NCBI GenBank assembly: GCA_911728435.2
Contig: OU452206.1
Location: 15,840,297 to 15,904,296 of the forward strand
From: Apoderus coryli
Lineage: Eukaryota > Arthropoda > Insecta > Coleoptera > Attelabidae
Direction of reading: 5' to 3'
DNA length: 64,000 nt
Of this stretch, positions 1 to 12,109 are shown one piece after another. Position 1 is the stretch's first letter. Every line of letters begins with the position of its first letter. Position numbers and translations under genes: made by a program. The notes under the pieces were generated by a model. The model ran no database searches. It was not told the DNA's origin and saw nothing but the letters and a program-made list of their open reading frames with translations.

Positions 1-839
1 ATCTTCACCAATTATGAATTGTGTCAATATCGGTCTACACTTGACGAATTAGCAACGTCATCCCTCTGATGCGATGCAAAAAACCGCTAAGCTTTGTATT
101 TCTTAGTCTGATCTTCATCCAAGCAAGGACATGTTTGCCATGTCGTCAAGTCTGTACAGGTCGATAGTTTCAATGAGACGCCTGCGGATATATCTAGGCC
201 CATTTTGTCTATCGATAACGAATAGACCAGACTCGACCACTCATCTCTTTGATGCAACTCTAAAAATTGATAAGAATTTAAAGGTTCAATGTTATATGTC
301 ATCACGTGCCTTTACGCTACGCGGATTTGTCACGAGTGCGAACGTACCTTTAGGTGATTGAGATTTGATTTAGAAACTGATAACGGAAAATCCAAAATAA
401 ATTTACAAGTGTAGTTCTGGCCGTCATGTCAAAGAGTGCGAACAAATTCCATGGAGAATTTATGGAAATGATTTTTCTTGCGCAAAACCATACAACCGTA
501 TTTCGTAGATTTTGCTCGTAGTTTTATTTCCCAGAAGTCTATGTTCCACTTCAGTCTATCTATATCTAGTATTAAAAGGAAGTGCCCGTACCGAGAACAA
601 TAGAGAGATCAGTTACAAAGAGGCGATTATTTTTCCGTCAACCCGATGTCAAGAGCGAAATTCCGCGTTTTTTAATCTCTTTTTGCAAATCATCTTAGAA
701 TATTGACTGTAACAATTATTATAATGGTAGGCTGTTTTGTTCGTTGAATTGATCTTAGTTCAGCATTTTCTATGCTTAATTTAACCATATAGTGTTTTTT
801 CTTGAAATTTGCTTGTGATTATTCAATTGTTGGTTGAAT
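1..839. other. No gene recognised
   Basis: Only short open frames with no family resemblance are present. The base composition is AT-rich and I see no splice-flanked coding exon or repeat boundary that I can define. Confidence 0.5.
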
Positions 840-1040
840 TTGAATAGTTATAGCAGGTTATACTGAGGTTAACATGGCCAATTCGGCTAAGATGTTCTCA
901 ATAATCTAGTACCTACGGTTACACCGGAAGTGTGTGTCAACTTCCTTATTTTAAATATGACGCTATCAACATTATACTGTTTTTGGATTCTACTTGTAAT
1001 TCTAAACATTTTACCCATTTTTAATCCTTGTAAAATCTGA
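840..1040 (+). repeat. Degraded arm of foldback family B
   Basis: The palindrome CGGTTACACCGG near 912, then a TTATTTTAAAT stretch and TTTTTGGATTCTA, follow the same order as in the arms of the foldback element at 4223-5962 and the copy at 19559-19890. Divergence is high and the TACAGGGTGTCC end is not visible, so this is an old fragment. Confidence 0.5.
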
Positions 1041-1086
1041 TATTGCTGTCTTTGTCGTCGAAAATCTGCATAAAAAGGACCGCTAT

Positions 1087-2534
1087 CTATGTGACTTAAT
1101 TAAGTATCTGGCCAAACTTCAGGGGGTGATTCTTTGAGTGATTTTAAGGTAAAAAGTTCATATAAGCAGGTGTCCGGAAATGCATAGTTTTCAAGATACA
1201 GGGTGTCAAAAAAATTTTTTTTTTACATTTATTAATTAATATCTCAAACACCTGTTCACCGATTTTGTTGAAATTTGGCAGTATTATGGACTATGATAAG
1301 ACGCTAAGTTAGCATCAATTGATTGTTGATTATGACTTCCAGTGGCGTCGTAAGGGGCAGTTTCACGAATAAAAATTACAAAAAAATGTGCGCCACTGAC
1401 TTTTTTAAAATTAAAAAAATAATTTTTGGATTAAGCCATTAAAAATACAACTTTTTTGTCTCTTGCATCGTTTTCGAGAAAAAAAATTAAAACCAGTTAA
1501 ATGCATGTCCCTGAATAATTTTAAAAATCACTTTTACAGAATTATTGCGAATTACGTTTACCCAAATTCGTACGGGAATTTCTGGATCAAACTTATGGAG
1601 GACAGTGGATTGGTCGCGCGGGTCCACAGTCATGGCCACCCAGGTCGCCAGATTTAAATTCTTTGGATTTTTGCCTTTGGGGGCATTTAAAGTCGCTGGT
1701 TTATAAAACTCCAGTCAATACTGAAGCCGAATTATGTCAGGGCATACGGGATTCATGCAATCAAATAAGACATACTCCTGGAATATTTCAGCGTGTTCGG
1801 CAATCGATGATAAGGCGAGCTAATGCTTAGATCGAAGTTGAAGGTGGACATTTTCAACAACTATTATAAATTTATCTTTATTTGTTGTTATGTTGTTAAG
1901 TTCTTAAACGTTTTTTATTAAAAAAGTCTTTTTTGTCAAAGTTTAATTTCCACCACTGAACATCAATATTAGCAATAGTAAATAAGTATCAGTTAGCATT
2001 TTACTATTATAAAAAATACTGCCAAATCTCAACGAATTTGGGTAAAACCTAATTGGCAATAATTCTGTAAAAGTGATTTTTAAAATTATTCAGGGACATG
2101 CATTTAAGTGGTTTTAATTTTTTTTCTCGAAAACGATGCAAGATACGAAAAATATCAAGAGACAAAAAAATTGTATTTTGAATGGCTTAATCCAAAAATT
2201 ATTTTTTTAATTTTAAAAAAGTCAGTGGCGCACATTTTTTTGTTATTTTTATTCGTGAAACTGCCCCTTACGACGCCACTGGAAGTCATAATCAACAATC
2301 AATTGATGCTAACTTAGCGTCTTATCATAGTCCATAATACTGCCAAATTTCAACAAAATCGGTCAACAGGTGTTTGAGATATTAATAAATAAATGTAAAA
2401 AAAAAAAAAATTTGACACCCTGTATCTTGAAAACTATGTATTTCCGGACACCTGCTTATATGAACTTTTTACATTAAAATCACTCAAAGAATCACCCCCT
2501 GAAGTTTGGCCAGATACTTAATTAACACCCTGTA
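1087..2534. mobile_element. Mariner-like element with ~490-bp terminal inverted repeats
   Basis: Bases 1087-1571 are repeated in inverted orientation at 2031-2534, with near identity over most of the length. The right end is ...AACACCCTGTA; the left end is eroded. The arms themselves contain a second TACAGGGTGTC motif (around 1195 and 2420). The unique centre (1572-2030) holds the C-terminal part of a DDD transposase. Such long arms on a remnant transposase suggest a non-autonomous foldback derivative. A transcript across it would form a hairpin of about 490 bp. Confidence 0.85.
1557..1830 (+). pseudogene. Transposase C-terminal fragment (mariner/IS630-like)
   Basis: One frame reads through WIGRAGP, WPPRSPDLNSLDF and LWGHLKSLVYKTPV to a stop at 1828-1830. 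This is the block around the third catalytic Asp (PDLxxLDF) of an arthropod IS630/mariner-type transposase. The N-terminal helix-turn-helix and the first two catalytic Asp residues are missing; the coding sequence is cut by the left inverted repeat. It cannot encode an active enzyme. The transposase at 7100-8171 has the same signature (WIGRG...WPPRSPDL). Confidence 0.8.
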
Positions 2535-4136
2535 TTTTTTTAATAAATATTAATACAAAAAAAAAATCAAATAATTAAAAAGTGTCAAAATTCAAAAATT
2601 TTTTAATGGCAATCCCAAATTTGTATATTTTTTTGTATCAAAAATACAAGTCAAGTTTATGAAAGGAGAACGACCTTGACATTTAATTAATTTTAGTTAG
2701 CCATGATGGCTTTAGAAAGCAACTAAATATGACACTTGGTCAAAAATAATCAACAATTTGAGTCAACAATCTATTCGGCGGGCAACACATAAACAATTAA
2801 TTAAGACGTGGAAAGTGTTTAGAAATGCAAGGTCAAGGTTTATACTTGTTAGGAATCATCCCCTGTAAAGTACATTCCGACGTGGTTCGCCTACGTTAAC
2901 CAGACAAACAGGTTTTGGTTTACGATATAACAAGGGTGGCCGAACGAGTAATGAGAGTAATCAGAAGATAACAAGATATGATAGAAGAGAGATGTTAATA
3001 AGATCTGTTTGAAATACGTTGTTTTATGTGTTGACAAATAATAGATCATTTTGGGTGTGGTTTTGAGAGTTTTATTAAATAATTTAAAAATAATAAATAA
3101 TACTTTTTACTTCAGAAGTGGGATATTGTACTACGTGCTATAATAAACAATTATAAAATTTAAATATTGTGCTACATGCTACAATAAACAATTATAAAAT
3201 CTGAATAATTGTTAGTTAACTTTAAACTAAAAATGTCGAAAGAAATTCGTGATAGTGAATTGTCGGAAGTTGATGAAGCTGATCGGGAAGCTAAGATGAC
3301 TAATATAATGAATAATAATATATGTTTATTAGCTCTAAAAGGTATTACATAAATTTGTACAAAAAATGTATTATTACAACCATTAGAACTAAAGGGCGTG
3401 AAATATCAGCCTCTCAACTAGGTTGAGTGCTGTTGGAGCCCAAGAAACAATACACAATAAAAAAAACCTTGCGTAAATCTAGTTGTCATCTTATGAATAT
3501 AGAGCGTTTTAGAGCAATTTGACGTTATCTACACACTCCATAATATCTCCCCGTATATTAAGAAAGATATTGACCTAAAAAATGAGCCACAAATTAAACG
3601 GACTGTGACTTGTCGTTACCCTGACACTCTATTGAATATTTTAATAACTACTCCTTCATACTGGTTTGTAATTATTATTTATTCTATTTTATTGCACTTG
3701 ATTTGTAAATGTTTTTATATAATTTTTATTATTTTTCGTGGCTGTTCTGTTTCGGAGCAATGTGATTGACAATAATATTATTATTGATTATTTATTTTCT
3801 ATTTTCATTATGACATTGATTCGACGAGTGTTGCAAAGTTTTGGTATCGGTTTGTTGTTGTCGATCATTCATGCTTATCTTACCATGCAATTGACAGTAA
3901 TTATGCAGTAAGTTACTGTGAAAAACAATCACATTTTAGAATTGTAATGAAAATTGATTATTTGTACAGGGTTAGTCATATTACTCTACACGAATACAAG
4001 GTATGCTAGATCAATTTGTAGTAAAGGAAATAAGTATTACAAATTATTGTTCGAACGTCAAATGGTGTGCATATTTTGTGTTTTGTTTTGTGTTGCCTAT
4101 TTTTATGGTTCCTCTATTTGGAAAACTGTTTGAATA
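2535..4136. other. No gene recognised; possible LTR-element scrap
   Basis: This 1.6-kb AT-rich stretch has a 41-bp direct tandem duplication (3126-3166 and 3167-3207), followed by a 39-codon frame (3233-3352) starting MSKEIRDSELSE and rich in charged residues. The sequence TTCAGAAGTGGGAT just upstream faintly recalls the primer-binding region before a copia-type gag start. This is a guess: no LTR or further coding sequence is visible. Confidence 0.25.
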
Positions 4137-4648
4137 TACAGGGTGTCCGGAAAAAGGAGGTCAATCCGTTAACCACAGATTCCTTGAGCAAAAATAATAT
4201 GTGTTGCGTCCACAGCATTGTATACAGGGTGTCCTACGGTGGCAACCCATTAGATTATTTCAGAAACTACTTCGAATTGAATTTTGAAAATTTCAGTGTC
4301 TATATTGTCAAATATGCTCTACTCAAATAATATTATAGCAACGGCATAGCACTTCCGGTTATACCGGAAGTTGATGGCAACTTTGTTATTTTAAATAGAA
4401 CACCCTATATATTATTACATTTTTGGATTCTAAATAAGATTTCAGACATATTTCATGTATCATGTCCTATACCTAACGTCAGTCGTTTTTGACTTATATC
4501 AAGATTTATGTCAAAATTGACAGTTTAGGGCTCCATAAGAATTCCGTTTTTTCCTTGTCAATCAGTATTTAATAATTATCTTGCAGGTATTTTCTTATTA
4601 GGTGGGATATTCTTTTTCGAATTGACAAGACATTTTCTGATTAGTTTA

Positions 4649-5536
4649 TACAGGGTGGTCAAAAAATTATATTGAAAACGGTTCAAGAAAAACAGTTGAA
4701 AGTCAATTTTTTCAAATGAAATGGGTATATTATTATTATTTTATCTTCCTTAGCATTAAAAAATAATGCAATTTTGTAATAGGTTATCATTTTCTAAAAT
4801 GCATAGTTTTCGAAATATCGTCATTTTAAATTTTTCTGCAGCGCCTACCGTTGTCTCTCTGGAAGCTAGCTAATTAATTTAGTTAGCCATGATATTATTG
4901 TCATTTTAACGTCAAACTAAACGTCAAATTAATAAAAATGTGTGTCTTTCACCATACAAAAAACGTTCACACTAGATTTATTTTGAAAATTTCGTTCACG
5001 AATATCGTGCGGATTCTCAGAAGCCCAAAAATGACTATTTTGTCTATTAACGATTCCATCTCTCGAAAATTTCGACTCATCTGTCCAAATCACTTTTTGC
5101 AGAAACCCAAGATCTTCTTGCGTTCGTGTTAAAATGGTTTCGCAGAACCGTACACGTCATTCGGCATCACCTGCTTCCAGAGCACAAAGATATTTGAATT
5201 TAAATGGATGTAAACCACTACTTTTTAAAATTTTTTGGACAGAGGATTTTGAAATTCCTAGATCTTGTTCAGCAGCACGCATGTCATTATTTTCATGGCT
5301 AACTAAATTAATTAGCTAGCTTCCAGAGAGACAACGGTAGGCGCTGCAGAAAAATTTAAAATGACGATATTTCGAAAACTATGCATTTTAGAAAATGATA
5401 ACCTATTACAAAATTGCATTATTTTTTAATGCTAAGGAAGATAAAACAATAATAATATACCCATTCCATTTGAAAAAATTGATATTCAACTGTTTTTCTT
5501 GAACCGTTTTCAATATAATTTTTTGACCACCCTGTA
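4649..5536. mobile_element. Mariner-like element C inside the centre of B
   Basis: Ends are TACAGGGTGGTCAAAAAATT and its complement, with TA on both sides (4647-4648, 5537-5538). The arms are about 250 bp (4649-4900 and about 5285-5536) and surround a truncated transposase on the minus strand. It sits exactly at the centre of the B palindrome, so it is the youngest layer of the nest at 4137-8579, unless B's arms arose together with C. Confidence 0.8.
4938..5300 (-). pseudogene. Truncated IS630/Tc1-like transposase in element C
   Basis: Read on the minus strand, a helix-turn-helix-like part (MRAAEQDLGISKSSVQKIL) is followed by TRTQEDLGFLQKVIWTDESKF, which contains the first catalytic Asp (WTDESKF), and then HFWASENPH. 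There is one in-frame stop near 5153 (CGA to TGA by the look of the context). The frame ends at the inverted repeat, so the second and third catalytic Asp are absent. The protein would be inactive. Confidence 0.8.
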
Positions 5537-7099
5537 TAAACTAATCAGAGAATGTCTTGTCAATTCGAAAAAGAAGATCCCACCTGATAAGAAAATACCT
5601 GCAAGATAATTATTAAATACTGATTTACAAGGAAAAAACGGAATTCTTATGGAGCCCTAAACTGTCAATTTTGACATAAATCTTGATATAAGTCAAAAAC
5701 GACTGACGTTAGGTATAGGACATGATACATGAAATATGTCTGAAATCTTATTTAGAATCCAAAAATGTAATAATATATAGGGTGTTCTATTTAAAATCAC
5801 AAAGTTGCCATCAACTTCCGGTATAACCGGAAGTGGTATGCCGTTGCTATTATATTATTTGAGTAGAGCATACTTGACAATATAGAGACTGAAATTTTCA
5901 AAATTCAATTCGAAGTAGTTTCTGAAATAATCTAATGGGTTGCCACCGTAGGACACCCTGTATAGTAATAATCCTTATCATATTCTCTATTTCATTTAGT
6001 AAATTCTTAATTCGTATTTAATCTACTAATCTCAATAAAATATAATGAAAATCTACAAGATTTGTCCTTTTCCTTTTTTCATTCTTATTTGCATCAGACA
6101 AATCTTCGCGGCTGTATGACCTTTTAGTTTAGTACCGCCGCCGCTACACTCCCTACGTGGAAGTGTAAATTCATTCAGTTTTCGGCTATTGAGATTGAAT
6201 CATCGCTATCGCTGTCGAAGTTCACCCGCTATAATATATTATACTAATCATAAAACCGCCCGCATTATATTTGTATAGTCGTATGTGTGTGCGTGAAAGA
6301 TTGGCAGATCTAAAAGACCTATCGAAGCTGGCCAGCTGAAGATTCTGGACGGTCGACCACGCCAAGATAGGAACTAAAAGGTCTCGCTTATTTTTAACCT
6401 TATTCAAATCTACCCTGGTCCCTTTTCTTCCCGAGCTCCCAAGTATTGTTTCATTGTATTAATAACCCTGTTTCTCGCCCTTCGCGAAAACCAGGGCTAC
6501 CCCCTCATACTCCAATATGCGTTTTAACATGTAATTTTTGATTTTAGCCCTCCATGTTCGATATACAGGGCGTCAAAGCTGAAAATGTAAAACCAATATT
6601 TTTAAACAATTCTAGTATTTATTTATATTGGAGTCAAATTTAGTGTGTTGCTTCAGCATAAAGAGCTACTCCTTTCCAAAAAACAACACAAAAAACAATG
6701 TCTTAATAGCCAAAATACGCGATGTTCAGTACCCATTGACCCCCCAAGTTTTTATTACGTACGCCAATGACTTTTAAATTAAGTTTTTATAGGTTACTAT
6801 GTATTTTTGATTATTTTTTAACTCTTATAAAATTTCGATAAAATCATTTGTTTTTGAGATATTTTGAAAAGTATTGGCTCTTGTTTGATGCTTTGGCGGC
6901 TCTGGCTAATCTTATAATGTTGAAATATCAAGCTACTCTGGTGTTACCTTGGATACGTACTTAAGCAGTGTCTTATTGTTGTCAAATTAGTTGTCACAAT
7001 TTAACGTTTAAAAGTTAATATTTTTAATTATCGGTAATTTTATAAGTAAACACAACGAAAAAGGATCGTAGACGAAACCATTTTATATGTTTTTCGGAA

Positions 7100-8171
7100 A
7101 TGACGGATATGATTGATTATAATCAGTAAAATTGTATTTTTGTTTATTTAATAGGAAAATATAACTCTAAGGCTAGTTTAGCCGCTAGGCGGTACACAGA
7201 AAAGTTCCCTAATCGAATTCATCCAAAACGAAGGTATTTTTCAAATTTGGTTAAGCGACTAAGGCGCAGTGGAAGTTTTAGGGAAGACCGTAGAGGGAAC
7301 TGCGGTCGACCACGTATTATTCAACCCGAAAAAGAGGAGAGTATTTTAACAAGCATCGAGGAGACACCAAAAATTAGCACCAGAGTTCTTGTCCGACAGA
7401 TTGAAACCATTGGGAAATCTGAAGTACACCAGGTTTTAAAAAGACAACAGCTTTACCCCTACCACATTCAAGAAGTACAATCTCTGCTGCCTCAAGACTT
7501 TGAGCTGAGATCTAGACTATGTAGGTGGATATGCGAAATGCATGACAGAGATATACACTTCATCAAAAATATTTTGTTTACGGACGAAGCTACCTTTACT
7601 AGAAACGGTGTCACAAATATTCATAATACACATATCTGGGCAGAAGAAAATCCTCATGCCGTAGTAGAGACACATCATCAAGTATAAACTTTAAAGTCAA
7701 CATATGGATTGGTGTCGTTGCAATTTTACCAGGGAATTTGACTGGTGATTCATTTTTAGCATTTCTTCAAAACATACTGCGATTTACTTGACGATTTGCC
7801 TCTCTTAATCAGACAAAACATTTGGTTTCAACTTGATGGTGCACCAGCACATTTTGCTAGGAATGTAAGGAGGTACTTACATCGAAACTTTCCCCCACGC
7901 TGGATTGGGCGAGGCCAAGATGCTCCTGTTAAATGGCCACCCCGATCCCCAGATCTTACTCCCTTGAACTATTCAGTCTAGTGTTGTATGAAAGATTTTG
8001 TTTATAAGGTTCCGATTTTGAGTTAAAATCATTTAATAGAGGGAATCTTACAAGCTGCGGAAGGCTTTTGGTTGAAGCCTCATATTTTTTCAAAGACTAA
8101 GATTTTCTTTACTAAAAAGAGCTTGCATATGCATTGAAAAAAATGGGGGTCATATCGAGCAATTGCTTTAG
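7100..8171 (+). pseudogene. Decayed DDD transposase of element A
   Basis: The frame starts at ATG 7100 (MTDMIDYN) and has a stop at 7127-7129. It continues through the N-terminal DNA-binding region (SLAARRYTEKFPNRIHPK), the first Asp (ILFTDEATF), then frameshifts near 7690 and 7785. The second Asp is in WFQLDGAPAHF. In the third block (WPPRSPDLTPLN) the expected Asp after PL is Asn. Recognisable C-terminal sequence (LLKRACICIEKNGGHIEQLL) runs to 8171. The gap between the second Asp and the third position is 43 residues, nearer to DD41D-type than to the DD34 types. At least one stop, two frameshifts and a lost catalytic residue make it dead. Confidence 0.85.
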
Positions 8172-8650
8172 CCTGGTAGTTTTTCTAATGTTTATTTAGT
8201 TACTTTTTCAAGTTTTTAAAATAATATGTTTAAATAATTAATATTTGACTATGATGCTTCAAATTAAGTTAAAAATAATAATAATAATAATGTCAATGGG
8301 TACTGAACATCCCGTATTTTGGCTATTAAGAAATTGTTTTTTGTGTTGTTTTTTGGAAAGAAGTAGCTCTTTATGCTGAAGCAACACACTAAATTTGAAT
8401 CCAATATCTCAATAAATACTAGAATTATTTAAAAATATTGGTTTTAAATTTTCAACTTTGACGCGCTGAATATCGAACATGGAGGGCTAAAATGAAAAAT
8501 TACATCTTAAAACTCATATTATTTTTGCTCAAGGAATCTGTGGTTAACGAATTGACCTCCTTTTTCCGGACACCTTGTATAATGAAGCAAAATCTCGGTG
8601 ACATTAGTATAGGGTTTTGTGTCTCTCGCATAACCTTTTCCTAGTTTTTA

Positions 8651-8760
8651 CTTTCCCGCACAGGGAAAGTAATGTGAATGTGCTAAAAAAGACCATTTTG
8701 AAGTTCCTTGAGACGATAAGACCATTTCGAGGTGGCAGGCTGCCTGTGCATGTGTTTGTA
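8651..8760 (+). repeat. Dispersed repeat H, copy 1
   Basis: CTTTCCCGCACAGGGAAAGT, then GTGAATGTGCTAAAAAAGACC, CATTTTGAAGTTCC and TGAGACGATAAGACCATTTC recur in the same order at 30836-30960. The start contains a short palindrome (TTTCCC..GGGAAA). The long open frame here on either strand is part of this repeat, not a gene. Confidence 0.65.
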
Positions 8761-9737
8761 ACAGGGTTCTGTTCTGGGGCCGTTTGTGATTTGTATTACT
8801 ATTGCGAATTAACACAGCGTTGCTTCTCTTCTCTGGGTCATTCGACTCGCCTGTTTTCCAGAATAGACCCCCCAAAAAATATTGTCTTCTTTCTCAAGTT
8901 CAAATGATATCAATAATCCTCCTATATAATAGCAGTATTTTGTGGTAGTTGTCGGTTTGTTTAAATAATAGTACGTGCTATCCTTATTTCAAATATTGCC
9001 CGTTGTTTTCGTTTCCTAACAGTTCCTAACGTAAATCAGAGTTGCGCGCGTGATCATTATTTATAAACATTAAAATATTAAATTAGTTATAATGAACCAG
9101 GGAAGGATTTCAGATTTTTTTGTCTATGGGTGTGTACGTACCTATCGTTTTACGATTTTTATTGAAATCTGGGAAGTCGACCTTTTCCGTGTTCCGAAGA
9201 TTACAAGCATATACCATTGCATATAAGAAAATATTTTCCATCAAGTTAAAAACACCATTAGTACAGAACGGCATGTTTTTAGTTACAAATTTAGCAAAAA
9301 CATAACAATTTAAATGGGCTGACACAGTCTAAATGGATTTTTAATTTGAATCATCCAGCGATTTACAAGCGAATTTCATTATCTTTAACAGAGCGTCTAA
9401 AACTATTTAAATCGTTGACTCCGCTACTGGTCCACGTATTTTTTTCTGTAGTTGATCGATTACGCAGCGGCACTCATCCATGTTTATTTATTTAATTGCA
9501 CGCACATTGTATACCGCAGCCTATTCTGTGTAACGACTAACGAGTAACCAAAACAAAAAATGGTAACAAGCGTACATAATATCGTGACTCCCCTACACAG
9601 TCGCGCTGTAGAATTCAAGTATACGAACAGACACGAGTCGGCCCCGTCCAGGGGCCGACGGATCACGCGTATCCATAAACGAAAGTGGTAACATTCAATC
9701 TAGTCTAAGCAAGGCAGATTTATTGTGCGATTTTGTA
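8761..9737. other. No gene recognised
   Basis: There are short frames on both strands only, with no recognisable domain. An AT-rich segment is followed, from about 9400, by a somewhat GC-richer stretch leading to the LINE fragment at 9738. Confidence 0.4.
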
Positions 9738-10315
9738 TAGAGGTTAGTGCAAGGCCGCTGAGAGTAGAACGCGAGCGCTCAGTCTTGGCATGTTTAATTT
9801 TATTCGAGCCAGAAGTTCCGAACAGTCGATTCTATTATGTAAAAGATCATATAAAAATTTTAGAGGAAAAAATGTTTTTCTAAACTCCAAACTCTTGAAT
9901 TCGAACCTGTTCAGCAAATACGAATATTCAAGATAAATACCGTCTGCCTTAAATGAAAGGCATTTTAAAAACTTCCTTTGGACACCCTCAACATTCCGCA
10001 CATGAATCTGATAGATCGGCTACCAAATCAAGAAGCAATATTCGAGCTTCGAACACACAAAACAGTTATACAAAACTTTCAAGGCATCCATACTATGAAA
10101 ACTTCTACAGCTTCTCACTATAAAACCGTAGGATTTCATAGCTTCACCAGTCCTGGCAGCCACATGAGGCACAACTGACAGACTAGAGTCGAAAAGCACG
10201 CCTAGGTCAGCAGCAGTCAGACACCTAGCCAGACCTGTCCCCCCAACCGTGTAGCGAAAATTTATAATATTCTTCCTTCTAATGAATTTAATAACGGCTA
10301 AAACACAAGTACATA
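9738..10315 (-). pseudogene. LINE reverse-transcriptase C-terminal fragment
   Basis: On the minus strand the frame reads KNIINFRYTVGG, LTAADLGVLFDSSLS, LKVLYNCFVCSKLEYC, IYQIHVRNVEGVQRKFLKCL and RIDCSELLARI. This is the thumb and post-RT region of a Jockey/CR1-type non-LTR retrotransposon. An in-frame stop (TAG) replaces a residue after FLIW. The palm with the catalytic Asp residues is missing, so this is a 5'-truncated dead copy. Confidence 0.8.
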
Positions 10316-11511
10316 CAATTATTCATGGTCAAACAACTTTAACAGATACTCACCTCTAAGCTTCTGAAAATGGTTATGATGTGATTTTTGCAGCACCCAA
10401 CTTGATGGATGACGAAGGTTTCTATCACGGAAACATGTTTCTGATTGATGAATTTGAATAAAATATCGTGGAGGTGACTTTTGAGGTTTTAATTTTGTTT
10501 ATTGATATACTTATTTAAATTTTAAGATTAAATGATAACTTCCAAGTCCGCTCCTGTTGCAAGACATCCAGAATAAAAACAACGTTTTAAAAGTGCTGAG
10601 CTCCACATTTTAGTTTCTGTAAAACAAAACGAAAAAAAAAAACTGTTCCACTAGTAGTAGTAGTCGTCATGCAACAGTTTTGTTTGTAGGTAGTACCTTT
10701 CAGTGTAGTGCTGAGTTCGCCATTTTGTGATTTAACATAGTAAAACTTATACAAAATGACTGCTAAATTAAATCTTGGTAGTAAATGTAGCATAAATTGT
10801 AATTTTGATGTGACCACGAACGTTAGCAGGTAAAATATACCTAATTATTTATATTTCCAGTCTTACTGGATCTACAGGGTGTTTATAAATTCGACCGACA
10901 ACGCCCTACCATGCTAATTCATGCAGTTTGATATAGGAACATATTAAAGCACAGTTTAATATACAGTTACTTCACTTTGTGTCGGAACGTTTTATATCTC
11001 TGTCTACGAAGCAATTCGCCGCACTTATAATTGTAGTATAGTATCTTATAGTATAGTATATAGTAGCGGGCCAGAATGTGGCTGGGATTGCGACGGGTCG
11101 ATGCCGTTTTTAGCGTCTACTGACCCTTCTTATCTATAGTTATTATTCTATGCTTAAAGGGCTTAGTTATCTAGTTACAGAGTGTCAAAGATTCAAATTT
11201 AAAATCGAAAATTGGCCATAATTCAAAAACACCTTTAATATTTTTTTTCAAATTTAGTGACCGTTATGTTCTTTAAAAAAGTCATATTTTTACCTAAACA
11301 ATATTTTTAAAAAATTAACCAGTGGCATGCTCTAGGGTTTAGTGACACTGGAATAAATATATTTTTTTATTTTTTCTTAAATTTCCTGTTCATTTTTGCT
11401 TAAAAAAGTAATAGCTTTTTATGGGTCTAAAGTGATCGGTTTTCAAGGAAATTGTCTCTAAACAAAAGTCTGCAAGTGTCATTTGTTCAAAAAAGTTTCT
11501 ACTAATCAACT
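10316..11511. other. No gene; isolated transposon ends
   Basis: A short open stretch around 10374-10461 (ending ...GNMFLIDEFE) has no family I recognise. A TACAGGGTGTTT end occurs near 10874. At 11173 CAGAGTGTCAAAG begins an AT-rich block whose wording (CAAAAACACC, AACCAGTGGC) resembles the long arms of the mariner-like elements elsewhere in the window. No complete element or gene can be defined. Confidence 0.4.
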
Positions 11512-11905
11512 TTACTTGCAGACTTTTGTTTAGCGGCAAATTCGTTCAAAACTTCTTTGAGTGTTTTAATTGACTGGGGAGCATTGGCATAGACCTTGTC
11601 TTTCACGTAACCCCAAAGAAAAGATGTCCAATGGTGTTAAATCACATGATCTTGCAGGCCAATCGTAATCACCATTTCGCGAAATGACTCTGTCAGTAAA
11701 ATTTTCTCGCAAAAGAGCAGTGGTTTCGCCACGTAGAAATAAACATTGTCCACATCCATATACCTTCCATTGCTGACAATAAAAAATTCATTTAACATCG
11801 TGCTAAAGAACAATCCTTTAACAGCTATAGAAGCAATTCCCTGGTGTTCTTGCACGAAGAACACGATTTCGGTTCTTCACATGACTAACTTGTCCCAACC
11901 ATTTT
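11512..11905 (-). pseudogene. Mariner-like transposase fragment
   Basis: Minus-strand frames give GETTALLRENF, DWPARSCDLTPLDIF and, after a frameshift, LWGYVKDKVYANAP with ALNEF-type sequence after it. These are the third-Asp block and C-terminal tail of a Tc1/mariner transposase. The more N-terminal part is scattered over shifted frames (GLFFSTMLNEF, VSNGRYMDV). The first two catalytic Asp are not recognisable. Confidence 0.7.
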
Positions 11906-12109
11906 AACGATAGTTGGTCAAGAAGGTGCTTCACGACATTCCAAAAACTTTCACCATTTTTGTAGTGAGTTTTTATAATTTCGATGCGTTTTTATAGTCA
12001 AAACATGACAGATCTTCTTTTGATAACTAGCAAACTACCGGGCAATTCCAAATGAAACTTCTAATTGGAAATTCCAACAATTTATTTATACCTTCAAAAA
12101 AAATGTTTC

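Larger units (their letters stand above)
4223..5962. mobile_element. Foldback element B (~426-bp arms, no spacer of its own)
   Basis: Ends are TACAGGGTGTCCTACGGTGG and its complement, flanked by TA (4221-4222, 5963-5964). Arms 4223-4648 and 5537-5962 are near-identical inverted copies. If the inner element C is removed the two arms meet at a palindromic centre (CTGATTAGTT TA AACTAATCAG). B alone would therefore be a pure palindrome with no internal gene. Single arms of the same family occur at 840-1040 and 19559-19890. Confidence 0.85.
4202..6514. mobile_element. Solo LTR with 5-bp target duplication, split by element B
   Basis: The sequence starts TGTTGCG at 4202 and ends ACTCCA at 6514. 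It is flanked by ATATG on both sides (4197-4201 and 6515-6519), and removing it restores the inverted repeat of element A. Taking out element B (4223-5962) leaves about 571 bp, a usual LTR size, with an AATAAA motif near 6033. No internal LTR-retrotransposon genes remain, so it is best read as a solo LTR left by recombination. The Gypsy or BEL class cannot be told from the LTR alone. Confidence 0.75.
4137..8579. mobile_element. Mariner-like element A, split by younger insertions
   Basis: The left end at 4137 (TACAGGGTGTCCGGAAAAAG) and the right end at 8579 are inverted copies, each flanked by TA. The left repeat stops at 4201 and resumes at 6515. Together these give arms of about 290 bp, matched at about 8293-8579. 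Between the arms lies a decayed transposase on the plus strand (7100-8171). The interruption 4202-6514 is a later solo LTR that itself holds another insertion. This is the oldest layer of the nest. Confidence 0.85.

Noticed and set aside
8617..8907. Overlapping frames on both strands
   Set aside because: Their left part is dispersed repeat H, also present at 30836, and neither has a recognisable domain.
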